The position numbers were made by a program, and so were the translations under genes. Positions 40,192 to 48,724 of a stretch of DNA of 64,000 nt are shown piece after piece. The stretch's first letter is position 1. Each line of letters starts with the position of its first letter. The notes beneath the pieces were generated by a model. The model was given only the letters and a program-made list of their open reading frames with translations. It did not search any database and had not been told where the DNA came from. Where the stretch lies: the NCBI RefSeq assembly GCF_024721305.1, contig NZ_JAMXOD010000001.1, positions 124,001-188,000 of the forward strand, written 5' to 3'. This stretch comes from Aequitasia blattaphilus. Its GTDB lineage: Bacteria; Bacillota; Clostridia; Lachnospirales; Lachnospiraceae.

Positions 40192-42529
40192 CTTGTAGTT
40201 CCTTACTTAAATTACGGAAATGATCACTATATCCTGCAACCCGAACGATTAAATCTTTATAATCCTCAGGATGTTTCTGGGCTTGAATGAGGGTCTCCCG
40301 GTCAATTACATTAAACTGGATGTGATGTCCGTCCATGTTAAAGTAGGTGCGAACCAGATTTGCCATCTGTTTTAGACCCTCCTCACCAGCAACTACTTGG
40401 GGTGTGAATTTTTGGTTTAAAAGAGTTCCTCCCGTTTGAAGGTGGTCCATTTTAGAGGCAGATTTGATTACTGCAGTAGGACCATTTATATCGGCACCTT
40501 TTTCAGGAGAAATTCCTTCGGACACAGGTTTGTGTGCCAGTCTTCCGTTGGGGCTGGCTGTCATTACTTCTCCAAAGTACACATGGCAGGTAGTGGGAAG
40601 CATATTAATACGATAAAAGCCTCCGTTCATATTGGGGCGGCCTGTTACTTCTTTTCGGTACATTTCAAAAACACTTTTCATAATATCGTCTGCGTAATCC
40701 TCGTCATTACCATACTTTGGCGTTTTATTGCGCACCATATTTAGAAGCTGGTCATGACCCTGGAAGTTATCTGAAATTCCAGCCATAAGCTCTTCCATTG
40801 TAAAGTTTTTCTTGTCATATACGTTGTACTTTATAGCAGCAAGGGAATCGGTAATCGTTCCAATACCAACTCCTTGGATATATTTTGTGTTATAGCGGGC
40901 TCCTCCGGCATTATAATCTTTTCCGGTGGAAATACAGTCATTGGTTATAATCGAAAGGAAGGGCGCAGGCATATAATTTGCATAGATTTGTTCAATCACA
41001 TTGCTTCCCTTTACCTTGATATCGATGAAGTATTTAATCTGTTTTGAGAAAGCTTCAAAAAGCTCCTCGTAAGTTTGAAAATCTTTTGCTTCTCCAAGCT
41101 TAAGACCTAACTGTTTCCCGGAAACCGTATCATAGCCATTTGTCAATGTCAACTCAAAAATCTTAGGGATATTAAAATAACCGGTTAAGATATAAGCTTC
41201 ATTTCCAAAGGCACCTGTTTCGACACAACCACTGGTTCCGCCACATCTTGCATCTTCCAGTGATTTCCCCGCATTTAGAAGCTCTTGGATGATGGCTTCC
41301 GTGTTGTAAAAGGCAGGTTGTCCCCAGCCGTGTCTGGACACTTCACATGCTCTTTTCAGGAACTTTGCAGGTGTTTTTTTACTGATTTGAACATTAGAAC
41401 TAGGCTGTAAAAGCTGCATTTCCTCCATACAATCTAAGATTAGATAGCTGACATTATTCACACCATTTTCGCCAGTGGGAGTAATTCCACCGGTGTTAAT
41501 ATTTGCGAAATCTGTGTAAGTACTACTTTCCTTTAGAGTAATACCTACTTTTGGAGGTGCTGGCTGGTTGTTAAATTTAATCCAGAGACATTCTAAAAGC
41601 TCCAGGGCTTTTTCATCATCCAGAGTACCTTTTTCTACGTCATTTTCATAAAAGCCATTTAGATGTTGATCCAATCTGCCTGGACTATAGGCATCCCATG
41701 GGTTTAATTCCGTTGTAACTCCTAAGTGTACGAACCAGTACATCTGAATTGCCTGCCAATAGGTCTGGGGTTTATGTGCAGGAACAACATCACAGTTTTG
41801 GGCAATTTGAAGAAGCTCTTCTTTTCTCTGTTCGTTGGTTTCTGTTTCAGCCAGCTCTCTTGCGTAAGCGGCATATCGCGCCCCCAGAATCAGAATTCCA
41901 TCACAAGCAATCATCATTCCCTTTAACTGATCCATTTTTTTTGTTGCGTGAGGATCATTTAATAAATCTAAGTTGTCCATAGAATTTTGAATGTCTTTTT
42001 TGTAGTCTAAAAATCCTTTTTCGTATATTTTAAATGAGCCCACTGTATGACCAGGACCACGCTGTTCCATGAATTCAGTGAAAAGACCGGCTTCATAAGC
42101 ATTTTTCCAGTCCTCTGTCATGTTGTCAAGAATTCGTTTTCGAATGGAGCGCTTTTCCCAAAAAGGTATTACAGAGTCTTTCTGATAAGTATAATCTTCC
42201 TCTTTTACCTGGAAGTTTATCAGTTCCCTGTCATTCATAACGTGCATGTCTTCAATGGTATGACAGCAGAGCTCTGGAAAGGTAGGAGAAGCTTGGGGAG
42301 AATCTCCTTTTTCCCCGACAATCAATTCGCCATCTCCAATGTAGAGTTTTTTGGTAGAGAAATAGTCTTTTAAAACCATTGCACGAAGCTCAGGAACTGA
42401 CATAGAACCTTCATACCTTTCATAGGTTTTCGTCATACTTTTTGTTCGCTCCATATCAATGTGTGCTCTGGTCTCTAAGCTTTTCCTTCTCAAACTGCGA
42501 ATACGTGCATTCATGCCTCTTTCTTCCAT
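40154..42529 (-). CDS. hypD: trans-4-hydroxy-L-proline dehydratase (glycyl radical enzyme)
   Basis: A 791-residue glycyl radical enzyme. The catalytic thiyl Cys is C435 in GGTSGCVETG and the radical Gly is G766 in RVAGYSDHF near the C-terminus. Long stretches such as ITLKESSTYTDFANINTGGI, the PSSNVQISKKTP block and NMDGHHIQFNV, together with the length, match HypD of C. difficile as I recall it, not pyruvate formate-lyase or choline lyase. The enzyme converts hydroxyproline to pyrroline-5-carboxylate, which ProC reduces to proline. The start at 42529 is supported by GGAGG 8 bases ahead; it begins 4 bases after the activase stop. Confidence 0.92.
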   Translation of the reverse strand: MEERGMNARIRSLRRKSLETRAHIDMERTKSMTKTYERYEGSMSVPELRAMVLKDYFSTKKLYIGDGELIVGEKGDSPQASPTFPELCCHTIEDMHVMNDRELINFQVKEEDYTYQKDSVIPFWEKRSIRKRILDNMTEDWKNAYEAGLFTEFMEQRGPGHTVGSFKIYEKGFLDYKKDIQNSMDNLDLLNDPHATKKMDQLKGMMIACDGILILGARYAAYARELAETETNEQRKEELLQIAQNCDVVPAHKPQTYWQAIQMYWFVHLGVTTELNPWDAYSPGRLDQHLNGFYENDVEKGTLDDEKALELLECLWIKFNNQPAPPKVGITLKESSTYTDFANINTGGITPTGENGVNNVSYLILDCMEEMQLLQPSSNVQISKKTPAKFLKRACEVSRHGWGQPAFYNTEAIIQELLNAGKSLEDARCGGTSGCVETGAFGNEAYILTGYFNIPKIFELTLTNGYDTVSGKQLGLKLGEAKDFQTYEELFEAFSKQIKYFIDIKVKGSNVIEQIYANYMPAPFLSIITNDCISTGKDYNAGGARYNTKYIQGVGIGTITDSLAAIKYNVYDKKNFTMEELMAGISDNFQGHDQLLNMVRNKTPKYGNDEDYADDIMKSVFEMYRKEVTGRPNMNGGFYRINMLPTTCHVYFGEVMTASPNGRLAHKPVSEGISPEKGADINGPTAVIKSASKMDHLQTGGTLLNQKFTPQVVAGEEGLKQMANLVRTYFNMDGHHIQFNVIDRETLIQAQKHPEDYKDLIVRVAGYSDHFRNLSKELQDEIINRTEQSFN

Positions 42530-42533
42530 TTCA

Positions 42534-43400
42534 TTATCCTCCAATCTTCGTATTGTGAAATCCTGCATTTATAAAGAGTTTTTTAAAATTCTCCATCTCT
42601 TCAGGAGAGGGTGGAGTAAAAGCTTTTCCCTGATATTGCTTTCCAAGCTTTTCGTATTTTCCAGATCCCGTGTTGTGGTAAGGAAGAAGATGAATACGTT
42701 GTACAAGGATATTATTGTTTGTAAGAAAATCTATGATCTCCTGCAAATCCTCTTTTGAACCATTCACTTCTTTTATCACCGGAATGCGAATATGAAGCTT
42801 TCCCCCATCTTGTGAGAGACGAATCAAGTTTTCAAGGATTAATTGGTTATCCTTACCGATATACTTCTTATGCTTCTCTTGATTCACCAGCTTGACATCA
42901 TAGAGAAATGTATCTGTAAAAGGGAGGATACGTTGAATATTTTCATAGGGGACATAACCACAAGTATCAATATTGGCAGGAATCCCAATACGTGACAGCC
43001 GCATCATAAGCGTTTCAATGTAATCCATGTCCTGAGCTAATACCTCGCCGCCGGAAAGGGTCACACCCCCGCCGGATTCCTCATAAAACATTTCATCTTT
43101 TTTTAGCTCCTTTAAGAGATTGGGTATGGTATATTCTTCACCAGCAATCTCCCGCAGGTTTAAAGGACATACATCCACACAAGTGCCACAGCTTTGACAA
43201 GAGTCAAAGGGACAGGCAGCTTTACATTTCCCACAGTTAATGCAAGCCTCTTTGTCGGAAAGCAATTCTCGTTGATAGCTTTGGGTTTCAGGATTATGGC
43301 ACCAAATACAATTCAAAGGGCATCCTTTGAAAAAAACGGTAGTGCGAATCCCATCTCCATCATGTATGGAATACTTTTGTATTCCGGTAATTAGAGTCAT
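42534..43400 (-). CDS. hypE: glycyl radical enzyme activase for HypD
   Basis: A 288-residue radical SAM activase. C27, C31 and C34 in FKGCPLNCIWCHNPE hold the AdoMet-cleaving cluster, and a ferredoxin-like insert (CINCGKCKAACPFDSCQSC, then CVDVCP) holds two more clusters. SGGGVTLSGGEVL is the family Gly-rich motif. It installs the glycyl radical on HypD, which is encoded immediately downstream. The ATG at 43400 is preceded by AAGGAGG. The name is not related to the hydrogenase factor HypE. Confidence 0.93.
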   Translation of the reverse strand: MTLITGIQKYSIHDGDGIRTTVFFKGCPLNCIWCHNPETQSYQRELLSDKEACINCGKCKAACPFDSCQSCGTCVDVCPLNLREIAGEEYTIPNLLKELKKDEMFYEESGGGVTLSGGEVLAQDMDYIETLMMRLSRIGIPANIDTCGYVPYENIQRILPFTDTFLYDVKLVNQEKHKKYIGKDNQLILENLIRLSQDGGKLHIRIPVIKEVNGSKEDLQEIIDFLTNNNILVQRIHLLPYHNTGSGKYEKLGKQYQGKAFTPPSPEEMENFKKLFINAGFHNTKIGG

Positions 43401-43410
43401 AAGCACCTCC

Positions 43411-43442
43411 TTTTAGACTGTAGTTTGAACTATAGTCTAAAA
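43411..43442. promoter_or_regulatory. 32-base palindrome overlapping the hypE promoter and leader
   Basis: Fifteen-base arms (TTTTAGACTGTAGTT and AACTATAGTCTAAAA, one mismatch) around a 2-base centre. It covers the end of the -10 box to the hypE ribosome site. A strong operator candidate; in RNA it would also fold next to the ribosome site. Confidence 0.65.
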
Positions 43443-43468
43443 GTAACAATGAAACAAAGAATTGTCAA
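43440..43468 (-). promoter_or_regulatory. hypE-hypD operon promoter
   Basis: On the minus strand TTGACA and TACTTT with a 17-base spacer. The -10 box touches the 32-base palindrome. Confidence 0.65.
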
Positions 43469-43469
43469 G

Positions 43470-43503
43470 AAAAAAACTGCAGCCCATTAAAGAGTTGCAG
43501 TTT
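43470..43503 (-). terminator. terminator of the GntR regulator gene
   Basis: TGCAGTTT and AAACTGCA arms enclose the stop codon in a 14-base loop and are followed on the minus strand by a T-run. It isolates the regulator from the hypE promoter. Confidence 0.7.
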
Positions 43504-44116
43504 CTTTTCCTGTCACAAAATGATCTTTTTCTAAGATACTATAGGCGCCTTCAAAGTCATTGCTTCGCATAAGTTCAACCATTCTTCGCAAATTTTCATT
43601 GGTTTGATGAATTGCCATACCGTGTTTTACAGAATATTGGCCCATACGAACAAGTTCATAGAGATTGTTTTCATAAATCCGGTTGATACGACTGTTTTCA
43701 AAGACGCTGATAATTTCCATATGCATCTCGATATCGGCAATCTCCCAGTCATAGATATCTTCGGCATTGGCAAACATACGGACAACCTTTTCTTCAATGC
43801 GGTAAGAGAACTCTGTCATACGATTTTCATCAAATATCATACGAAAGGCTTTGGACTCTAAGATTTCCCGTAATTGATAGATTTCGTCAATATCTTTTTG
43901 CGTGATGGGTTTTACAATGATGGATTTGTGATAATCCGTTAGAAGCAGTCCTTCGATTTCTAACTGCTTCACAGCTGTTCGTATTGGATTTCTGCTCATC
44001 CCAAGCTCATTTGCAAGACCAGTTTCTGTCAAAGCTGAGCCGGGAGGATAGACAAGCTTTAAGATGTTATCTTTAATGCTCTCATAGGCTAAATCGGATA
44101 AGGATGCTTTCTTCAT
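43487..44116 (-). CDS. GntR-family (FCD) regulator of the hydroxyproline cluster
   Basis: A 209-residue regulator: winged helix (SLSDLAYESIKDNILKLVYP then LANELGMSRNPIRTAVKQLE) and an FCD effector domain. The start is ATG at 44116 with AGAGG 8 bases ahead; upstream codons are too close or lack a site. It lies between hypE-hypD-EamA and the divergent proC, so regulation of hydroxyproline use is the obvious inference. Candidate sites are the mirrored TTGTATACA elements at 44150 and 44233 and possibly the palindrome at 43411. Confidence 0.85.
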   Translation of the reverse strand: MKKASLSDLAYESIKDNILKLVYPPGSALTETGLANELGMSRNPIRTAVKQLEIEGLLLTDYHKSIIVKPITQKDIDEIYQLREILESKAFRMIFDENRMTEFSYRIEEKVVRMFANAEDIYDWEIADIEMHMEIISVFENSRINRIYENNLYELVRMGQYSVKHGMAIHQTNENLRRMVELMRSNDFEGAYSILEKDHFVTGKETATL

Positions 44117-44149
44117 AATCATAACCTCTTTTCTACGTTGGTTACTTGT

Positions 44150-44162
44150 AATTGTATACATT
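44150..44162. promoter_or_regulatory. GntR-type operator, first copy
   Basis: AATTGTATACATT, the exact reverse complement of the copy at 44233-44245. The TTGTATACAn core is typical of FadR-subfamily sites. Confidence 0.5.
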
Positions 44163-44232
44163 TAGGCATGAAAAATCAAGGAAGCTATTGACAAAAGAAG
44201 GAGTAAATGGTAAGTTGTATTCAAAATAATAC

Positions 44233-44245
44233 AATGTATACAATT
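44233..44245. promoter_or_regulatory. GntR-type operator, second copy at the proC promoter
   Basis: AATGTATACAATT, mirrored to the first copy. TACAAT within it could be the proC -10 box with TTGTAT at 44215 as -35 (18-base spacer), so binding would shut off proC. Confidence 0.5.
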
Positions 44246-44277
44246 AAAGAAAACGAATACAATAGAGGAGGAATAAG

Positions 44278-45075
44278 ATGTATAAACTAGGATTTATTGG
44301 ATGTGGCAATATGGCAAAAGCAATGCTTGGAGGAATACTGGAACATAAGACTTATGATGCAATCGAAATAATCGGATCAGACCCCTTTGAGCCAAGCAGG
44401 AGGAGTGCAGAAGAAAAGTTTGGAATTCATGTGACCGAGGATAATTGTGAGGTGGTTCAGAATTCAGAGATTGTTATACTATCTGTGAAACCGCAATATT
44501 GTGAAGCGGTTATTCGGGATATTAAAAAAGCAGCAAGAGAAGATCAGCTGTTTATTACGATTATTCCGGGGAAGACATTGGGATGGCTGGAAGAGAAAAT
44601 GGAAAAAAAAGTAAAGGTTGTTCGTACCATGCCGAATACTCCGGCAATGGTGAATGAAGGTATGACAGGTGCTTGTTGTAATGAAGCTGTTAATGAAGAG
44701 GAAATTGAAAAGGCAAAGAAAATTTTATCCGGGTTTGGAAAAGTTGAGTTTGTACCAGAGAATCTTATGGATATTGTAACAGGAGTAAGTGGAAGCTCTC
44801 CAGCCTATACCTTTCTCTTTATAGAAGCATTAGCAGATGGTGCAGTGGCAGGAGGGATGCCAAGAAGTCAGGCATATCGATTTGCGGCTCAGGCTGTTCT
44901 TGGAAGTGCAAAGCTGCTCTTAGAGACAGGAAAACATCCAGGAGAGTTAAAGGATATGGTATCAAGTCCAGGTGGAACTACCATAGGTGGAATAAGGATT
45001 CTCGAAAAAAACGGATTCCGAAGTAGTGTCATGGAAGCGGTTTTAGAAGGAGCCAGGATTGCAAAGACATTATAA
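44278..45075 (+). CDS. proC: pyrroline-5-carboxylate reductase
   Basis: A 265-residue NAD(P)H-dependent reductase making proline. The Rossmann start is KLGFIGCGNMAKAMLGG; TMPNTPAMVNEGMTG, SGSSPAYTFLFIEA and the terminal SPGGTTIGGI block are ProC hallmarks. Placement next to hypD indicates that it reduces the pyrroline-5-carboxylate made from hydroxyproline, although it could also serve glutamate-derived synthesis. AGGAGG precedes the ATG. Divergent from the GntR-family regulator. Confidence 0.95.
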   Translation: MYKLGFIGCGNMAKAMLGGILEHKTYDAIEIIGSDPFEPSRRSAEEKFGIHVTEDNCEVVQNSEIVILSVKPQYCEAVIRDIKKAAREDQLFITIIPGKTLGWLEEKMEKKVKVVRTMPNTPAMVNEGMTGACCNEAVNEEEIEKAKKILSGFGKVEFVPENLMDIVTGVSGSSPAYTFLFIEALADGAVAGGMPRSQAYRFAAQAVLGSAKLLLETGKHPGELKDMVSSPGGTTIGGIRILEKNGFRSSVMEAVLEGARIAKTL

Positions 45076-45117
45076 ACACGGTATACTTGTGACACCAGAT
45101 AACAAGGAGATAAAAAA

Positions 45118-45699
45118 TTGAGTGAGAACAAGTTAAGTGTTAAAAATAGAATTATTCAGTCAGCATGGGAGCTTTTTCGAAAAAAGGGATATGAGGAAAC
45201 AACGGTGGAGGATATTATCATAAATTCGGATACATCCAAGGGCTCCTTTTATTACCATTTTTCTGGGAAGGATTCACTTTTAGATACTTTGGCTGATATG
45301 TTAGATAAAAAATACTATGAGTTGGAAGAGAAAATGGATCCGAAGATGAATAGTTTTGACAAGCTTCTCTTTCTGAATTATGAAATGCATCGCTATATGG
45401 AGGATAAAATCAGTTTGGATTTGCTTGCCTCACTGTATTCTTCTCAGCTCTCCTCAAAAGGTGAAAAGAAGTTGCTGGACCGGAATCGAAAGTATTATCG
45501 TTTGATTTCTTCGATTATTGAAGAGGGGCAAAGCAGGAACCAGATCGTAAGAGATAAGACAATACATCAAATTACTCAGTATTATGCCATATGTGAACGG
45601 GCTCTGGTTTCGGATTGGTGTATGAACAAGGGAAGCTATTCTCTTGCGGCATATAGTAGAGAAACGATGCCTATTATGATGACTTATTACAAGATATAG
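45118..45699 (+). CDS. TetR/AcrR-family regulator
   Basis: A 193-residue regulator beginning at TTG, with AAGGAG 8 bases ahead. The HTH is NRIIQSAWELFRKKGYEETT followed by DTSKGSFYYHFSGKDSLLD. The rest is the helical ligand-binding domain. It leads a run of six closely spaced genes without an efflux pump or obvious enzyme target, so its ligand cannot be guessed. It starts 42 bases after proC. Confidence 0.85.
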   Translation: MSENKLSVKNRIIQSAWELFRKKGYEETTVEDIIINSDTSKGSFYYHFSGKDSLLDTLADMLDKKYYELEEKMDPKMNSFDKLLFLNYEMHRYMEDKISLDLLASLYSSQLSSKGEKKLLDRNRKYYRLISSIIEEGQSRNQIVRDKTIHQITQYYAICERALVSDWCMNKGSYSLAAYSRETMPIMMTYYKI

Positions 45700-45709
45700 G
45701 GAGCGGACT

Positions 45710-46300
45710 ATGAAAAAGGGCAGGAAAATAAATCGGGAAGATATGCTGGAGCTTACCAGAAGAATGACCACGACACGAAATTGCTTTACTCGGATTGCAG
45801 GTGCATACTTTGATGAAGAGGGATATATAGATGGAACCTTTAATACCAGTTTTTTAAAGCTTTCACCAAAAGAGAAGAATAAAAATCTGGAAATCGCTAA
45901 AGCAATTCCTTTTTCAGAAACGAATGTTCAATTAATTGGATACCAGTTTGAGAAAGAGGATGAAAAGACGGGAAGCCTTTGGCAGATGTTAATGGCACTG
46001 AAAGAATGTGAGCTTAAAAATGATGGATTACTGGATGTTTTTTACGAGGTAATGGGAGAGAGGTATTCCTTAAAGGGGCCTTTTGCAATTTATCTGTTTT
46101 ATGGAAATTATGATGTGCCAATGAAGGCAAAAGACGGTGAGAGATTAGATGAATCGGAAGAGGTGTATAGCTTTATTATCTGTGGGATTTGTCCCTTTCA
46201 TGGAGACTATGAGTTGGATCCTCCGAAAAAGGGATTTCTTTTTCCGGCTTTTGTGGATCGCAGCAGTGATATTCACGGGATTGGGATTTATAAGGAGTAG
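45710..46300 (+). CDS. DUF4317-like protein, short form
   Basis: A 196-residue protein resembling DUF4317 proteins of Clostridia: MLELTRRMTTTRNCFTRIAG at the start, LDESEEVYSFIICGICP and GFLFPAFVDRSSDIHGIGIY near the end. DUF4317 proteins are normally much longer (near 400 residues in my memory), so this is the conserved N-terminal part only, with a normal stop. Function unknown. Ten bases separate it from the TetR gene. Confidence 0.7.
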   Translation: MKKGRKINREDMLELTRRMTTTRNCFTRIAGAYFDEEGYIDGTFNTSFLKLSPKEKNKNLEIAKAIPFSETNVQLIGYQFEKEDEKTGSLWQMLMALKECELKNDGLLDVFYEVMGERYSLKGPFAIYLFYGNYDVPMKAKDGERLDESEEVYSFIICGICPFHGDYELDPPKKGFLFPAFVDRSSDIHGIGIYKE

Positions 46301-46305
46301 ATGCT

Positions 46306-46917
46306 ATGGGAAACATAGAGATATTTGAGCGTATTGCGTATCAATATGATACAGAGAAGCGTATAGAGGTAGCGAAAATCTGTTCCGATGTGATTCGGAC
46401 GAATATCCAGCAGGGCAATACAAAAGAGAAAGCACTGGTTGATTTTGGGTGTGGAACAGGGCTTGTTGGCATGGAATTTCTGGAAGACTTTAAAACCGTT
46501 TTATTCATTGATTCCGCACAAAAAATGACAGAAGTTGTAGAGCAGAAAATTGAACAACTACAGACAGAGAATGCCACAACACTGTGTCTGAATTTAGAAG
46601 AAGAGAGTGTGAGAGATATTAGAGGAGATTATATTTTCATCGTACAGACGCTTCTTCATATTAAGGATACGGAGTTTATATTAAAGCAGTTGTTTCAGAT
46701 GCTGAATCCAAATGGTCATCTTATCATTATTGATTTTGATAAGAATCCAACCATTGTGTCCCAAGATGTTCACAATGGATTTGACCAGAACGACTTAAAG
46801 AGGACAATGGAAAAAGTGGGTTTTTCTAAAGTGCAGAGTGCGTTATTTTATCACGGAGAAAAGCTGTTTATGAACGAGGATGCTGCACTATTTATTATGG
46901 ATGGAGAGAAAGAATGA
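46306..46917 (+). CDS. class I SAM-dependent methyltransferase
   Basis: A 203-residue Rossmann methyltransferase with AdoMet motif I ALVDFGCGTGLVGME, acidic residue in VLFIDSAQKM and motif IV FIVQTLLHIKD. Substrate unknown. Its stop overlaps the NUDIX start (ATGA), so the two are translationally coupled. Confidence 0.85.
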   Translation: MGNIEIFERIAYQYDTEKRIEVAKICSDVIRTNIQQGNTKEKALVDFGCGTGLVGMEFLEDFKTVLFIDSAQKMTEVVEQKIEQLQTENATTLCLNLEEESVRDIRGDYIFIVQTLLHIKDTEFILKQLFQMLNPNGHLIIIDFDKNPTIVSQDVHNGFDQNDLKRTMEKVGFSKVQSALFYHGEKLFMNEDAALFIMDGEKE

Positions 46918-47384
46918 CAGATATCAGTACCTTGTGTTACATTGAGCGGGATAATCAATATCTTATGCTCCACAGAATTTCGAAGAAAAATGACGTGAAT
47001 GCCGGGAAATGGATTGGCGTGGGCGGTCACTTTAAAGAGAACGAGAGCCCGGAAGAATGTCTCCTAAGGGAAGTGAAAGAAGAGACGGGATTAACCTTAA
47101 CCTCATATCAATTCAGAGGAATTCTGACCTTTATATCAGGAACCGGTATTACGGAATATATCATGTTATATACGGCAGATGGATTTGAGGGAGACTTAAC
47201 CGACTGTGATGAAGGACATCTTGAGTGGATCGAAAAAGAAAAGCTTTTTAATCTTTCGCTTTGGGAAGGAGATAAGATATTTTTAAAACTCTTACAAGAG
47301 AGAAGAGAGTTCTTTTCTTTAAAGCTTGTTTACGATGGAAACGACAACTTGATTGAAACTATCTTGGATGGAAAGGCAGAGTAA
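46914..47384 (+). CDS. NUDIX hydrolase, MutT-like
   Basis: A 156-residue pyrophosphatase. The Nudix box is GGHFKENESPEECLLREVKE followed by ETGL, matching G-x5-E-x7-REUxEExGU. Relatives sanitise oxidised dNTPs (8-oxo-dGTP), and the overall length fits the MutT/YtkD-like class; exact substrate uncertain. Confidence 0.88.
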   Translation: MTDISTLCYIERDNQYLMLHRISKKNDVNAGKWIGVGGHFKENESPEECLLREVKEETGLTLTSYQFRGILTFISGTGITEYIMLYTADGFEGDLTDCDEGHLEWIEKEKLFNLSLWEGDKIFLKLLQERREFFSLKLVYDGNDNLIETILDGKAE

Positions 47385-47430
47385 TGGATAAAAACATGCA
47401 ATTTACAACCTATGTAATGGAGGAAGTGAT

Positions 47431-47874
47431 ATGGACTTGGACTATATGTTGCTACTTTTAGAGGATAAGGATACATCGAAAGCATTTGAAGCGTTGAAAG
47501 AATTAGAGCTAATGTCGGATGATACAGCAATATTATATCCTTATATAGATAAATTTGTAGAAATGATAGGCGATAAAAAATATGTGATACGAGTACGAGG
47601 ATTTCGATTGTTCTGTAAACAAGCGCAATGGGATTCGGACGGTGTAATTGATGAAAACATAGAAGAGGCACTTTGTATTCTTAATGATGAAAAACCAACA
47701 GCTGTCAGGCAAGCACTTGCGTCATTAAAAGATTTGGTTCTATATAAAGAGGAGTTAAGAGATATCGTGAAGGAAAAGGTATTGGCAATTGATTACTATA
47801 AGTATAAAGACACAATGCACAGTCTGATTGCAAAAGATATTGATTCCTTATTAGAGGCTATGTTGGAAAAGTAA
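47431..47874 (+). CDS. HEAT-repeat-like helical protein
   Basis: A 147-residue, all-helical acidic protein. Helix pairs such as TSKAFEALKELELMSDD, YVIRVRGFRLFCKQAQ and PTAVRQALASLKDLVLY recur at about 40-residue spacing, like HEAT/armadillo repeats; homologs are sometimes called SufBD-like without evidence. It probably acts as a protein-binding scaffold. It starts 46 bases after the NUDIX gene, with GGAGG before the ATG, and lies 22 bases before the DUF5131 gene. Confidence 0.65.
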   Translation: MDLDYMLLLLEDKDTSKAFEALKELELMSDDTAILYPYIDKFVEMIGDKKYVIRVRGFRLFCKQAQWDSDGVIDENIEEALCILNDEKPTAVRQALASLKDLVLYKEELRDIVKEKVLAIDYYKYKDTMHSLIAKDIDSLLEAMLEK

Positions 47875-47896
47875 ATCAAATGTTAAGGAGCGGTGT

Positions 47897-48619
47897 ATGA
47901 ATTGGGAACCATGGACAGGCTGTTATAGAATGAGTGCTGGTTGTGATCAGTGCTATTTCTACGGGCCAAATGCGAAAAGATATGGTCAAAACACAATTGA
48001 AAAAACGGATAAATTTGATTGGCCAATTAGGAGAAATAAAAAGGGTGAATATAACATTAAGGGAGATAAAATTCTGGCCACTTGCTTTGCAACGGATTTT
48101 TTTCTTCCCGAAGCTGATGAATGGCGTAAAGAAGTTTGGAAGATGATAAAAGAGCGGCAAGATATTGATTTTTTGATTTTAACGAAGCGGATTGACCGAT
48201 TTCTGGAATCTCTTCCCGAGGATTGGGGCGAAGGGTATGATAACATTAATATTGGATGTACGGTTGAGAATCAGGAAATGGCGGATTACCGCCTTCCTCT
48301 GTTTTTATCCTATCCCATGAAGCGCCGATTTATTGCCTGTTCTCCCTTGTTAGAGGAAATTGATCTGTCACCTTATCTTGCAGGAGTAGATCATGTCTCT
48401 TTAAGCGGTGAGAATGGGCGGGATGCAAGAGAGTGTGACTATGATTGGGTGCTAAATATTCGTGATCAATGTGTTAAAGCAGGAGTCACATTCTGGTTTA
48501 AGAGTACCGGAACATTTTTCAAGCGTGACGGTGTAGTGGAGAAAATCAATCCTTTCAAACAGGGAAGCTTAGCAAAAGAATTGGACATCAGCTTTTTAGA
48601 TGGGAAAAAGCTATTTTAA
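47897..48619 (+). CDS. DUF5131 (phage Gp37/Gp68-like) protein
   Basis: A 240-residue protein. The N-terminus NWEPWTGCYRMSAGCDQCYF carries the C-x6-C-x2-C pattern typical of the DUF5131/Gp37-Gp68 family, which has radical-SAM-like features. The middle IDFLILTKRIDRF and HVSLSGENGRDARECDYDW blocks are family signatures. The family occurs in phages and defence islands as well as chromosomes; function unknown. No phage genes are nearby. A strong terminator follows. Confidence 0.8.
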   Translation: MNWEPWTGCYRMSAGCDQCYFYGPNAKRYGQNTIEKTDKFDWPIRRNKKGEYNIKGDKILATCFATDFFLPEADEWRKEVWKMIKERQDIDFLILTKRIDRFLESLPEDWGEGYDNINIGCTVENQEMADYRLPLFLSYPMKRRFIACSPLLEEIDLSPYLAGVDHVSLSGENGRDARECDYDWVLNIRDQCVKAGVTFWFKSTGTFFKRDGVVEKINPFKQGSLAKELDISFLDGKKLF

Positions 48620-48644
48620 TATGGGAGATAAGTCCGAAATATAA

Positions 48645-48685
48645 TTGGGTATTCTACAAGAATTTGAAGGATACCCAATTTTTTT
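48645..48685 (+). terminator. intrinsic terminator after DUF5131 gene
   Basis: TTGGGTAT and ATACCCAA arms, 18-base loop and a seven-base T-run. Confidence 0.88.
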
Positions 48686-48724
48686 GAGGTATAACTTGCT
48701 AGTTAGTGAAATACTCTACTATTT

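Noticed and set aside
40154-42529. Pyruvate formate-lyase or choline lyase assignment
   Set aside because: The Cys region GGTSGCVETG, the ending RVAGYSDHF and the proC context fit hydroxyproline dehydratase better.
47897-48619. Prophage remnant suggested by the Gp37/Gp68-like gene
   Set aside because: No integrase, structural or lysis genes surround it, and composition does not visibly differ from its neighbours.
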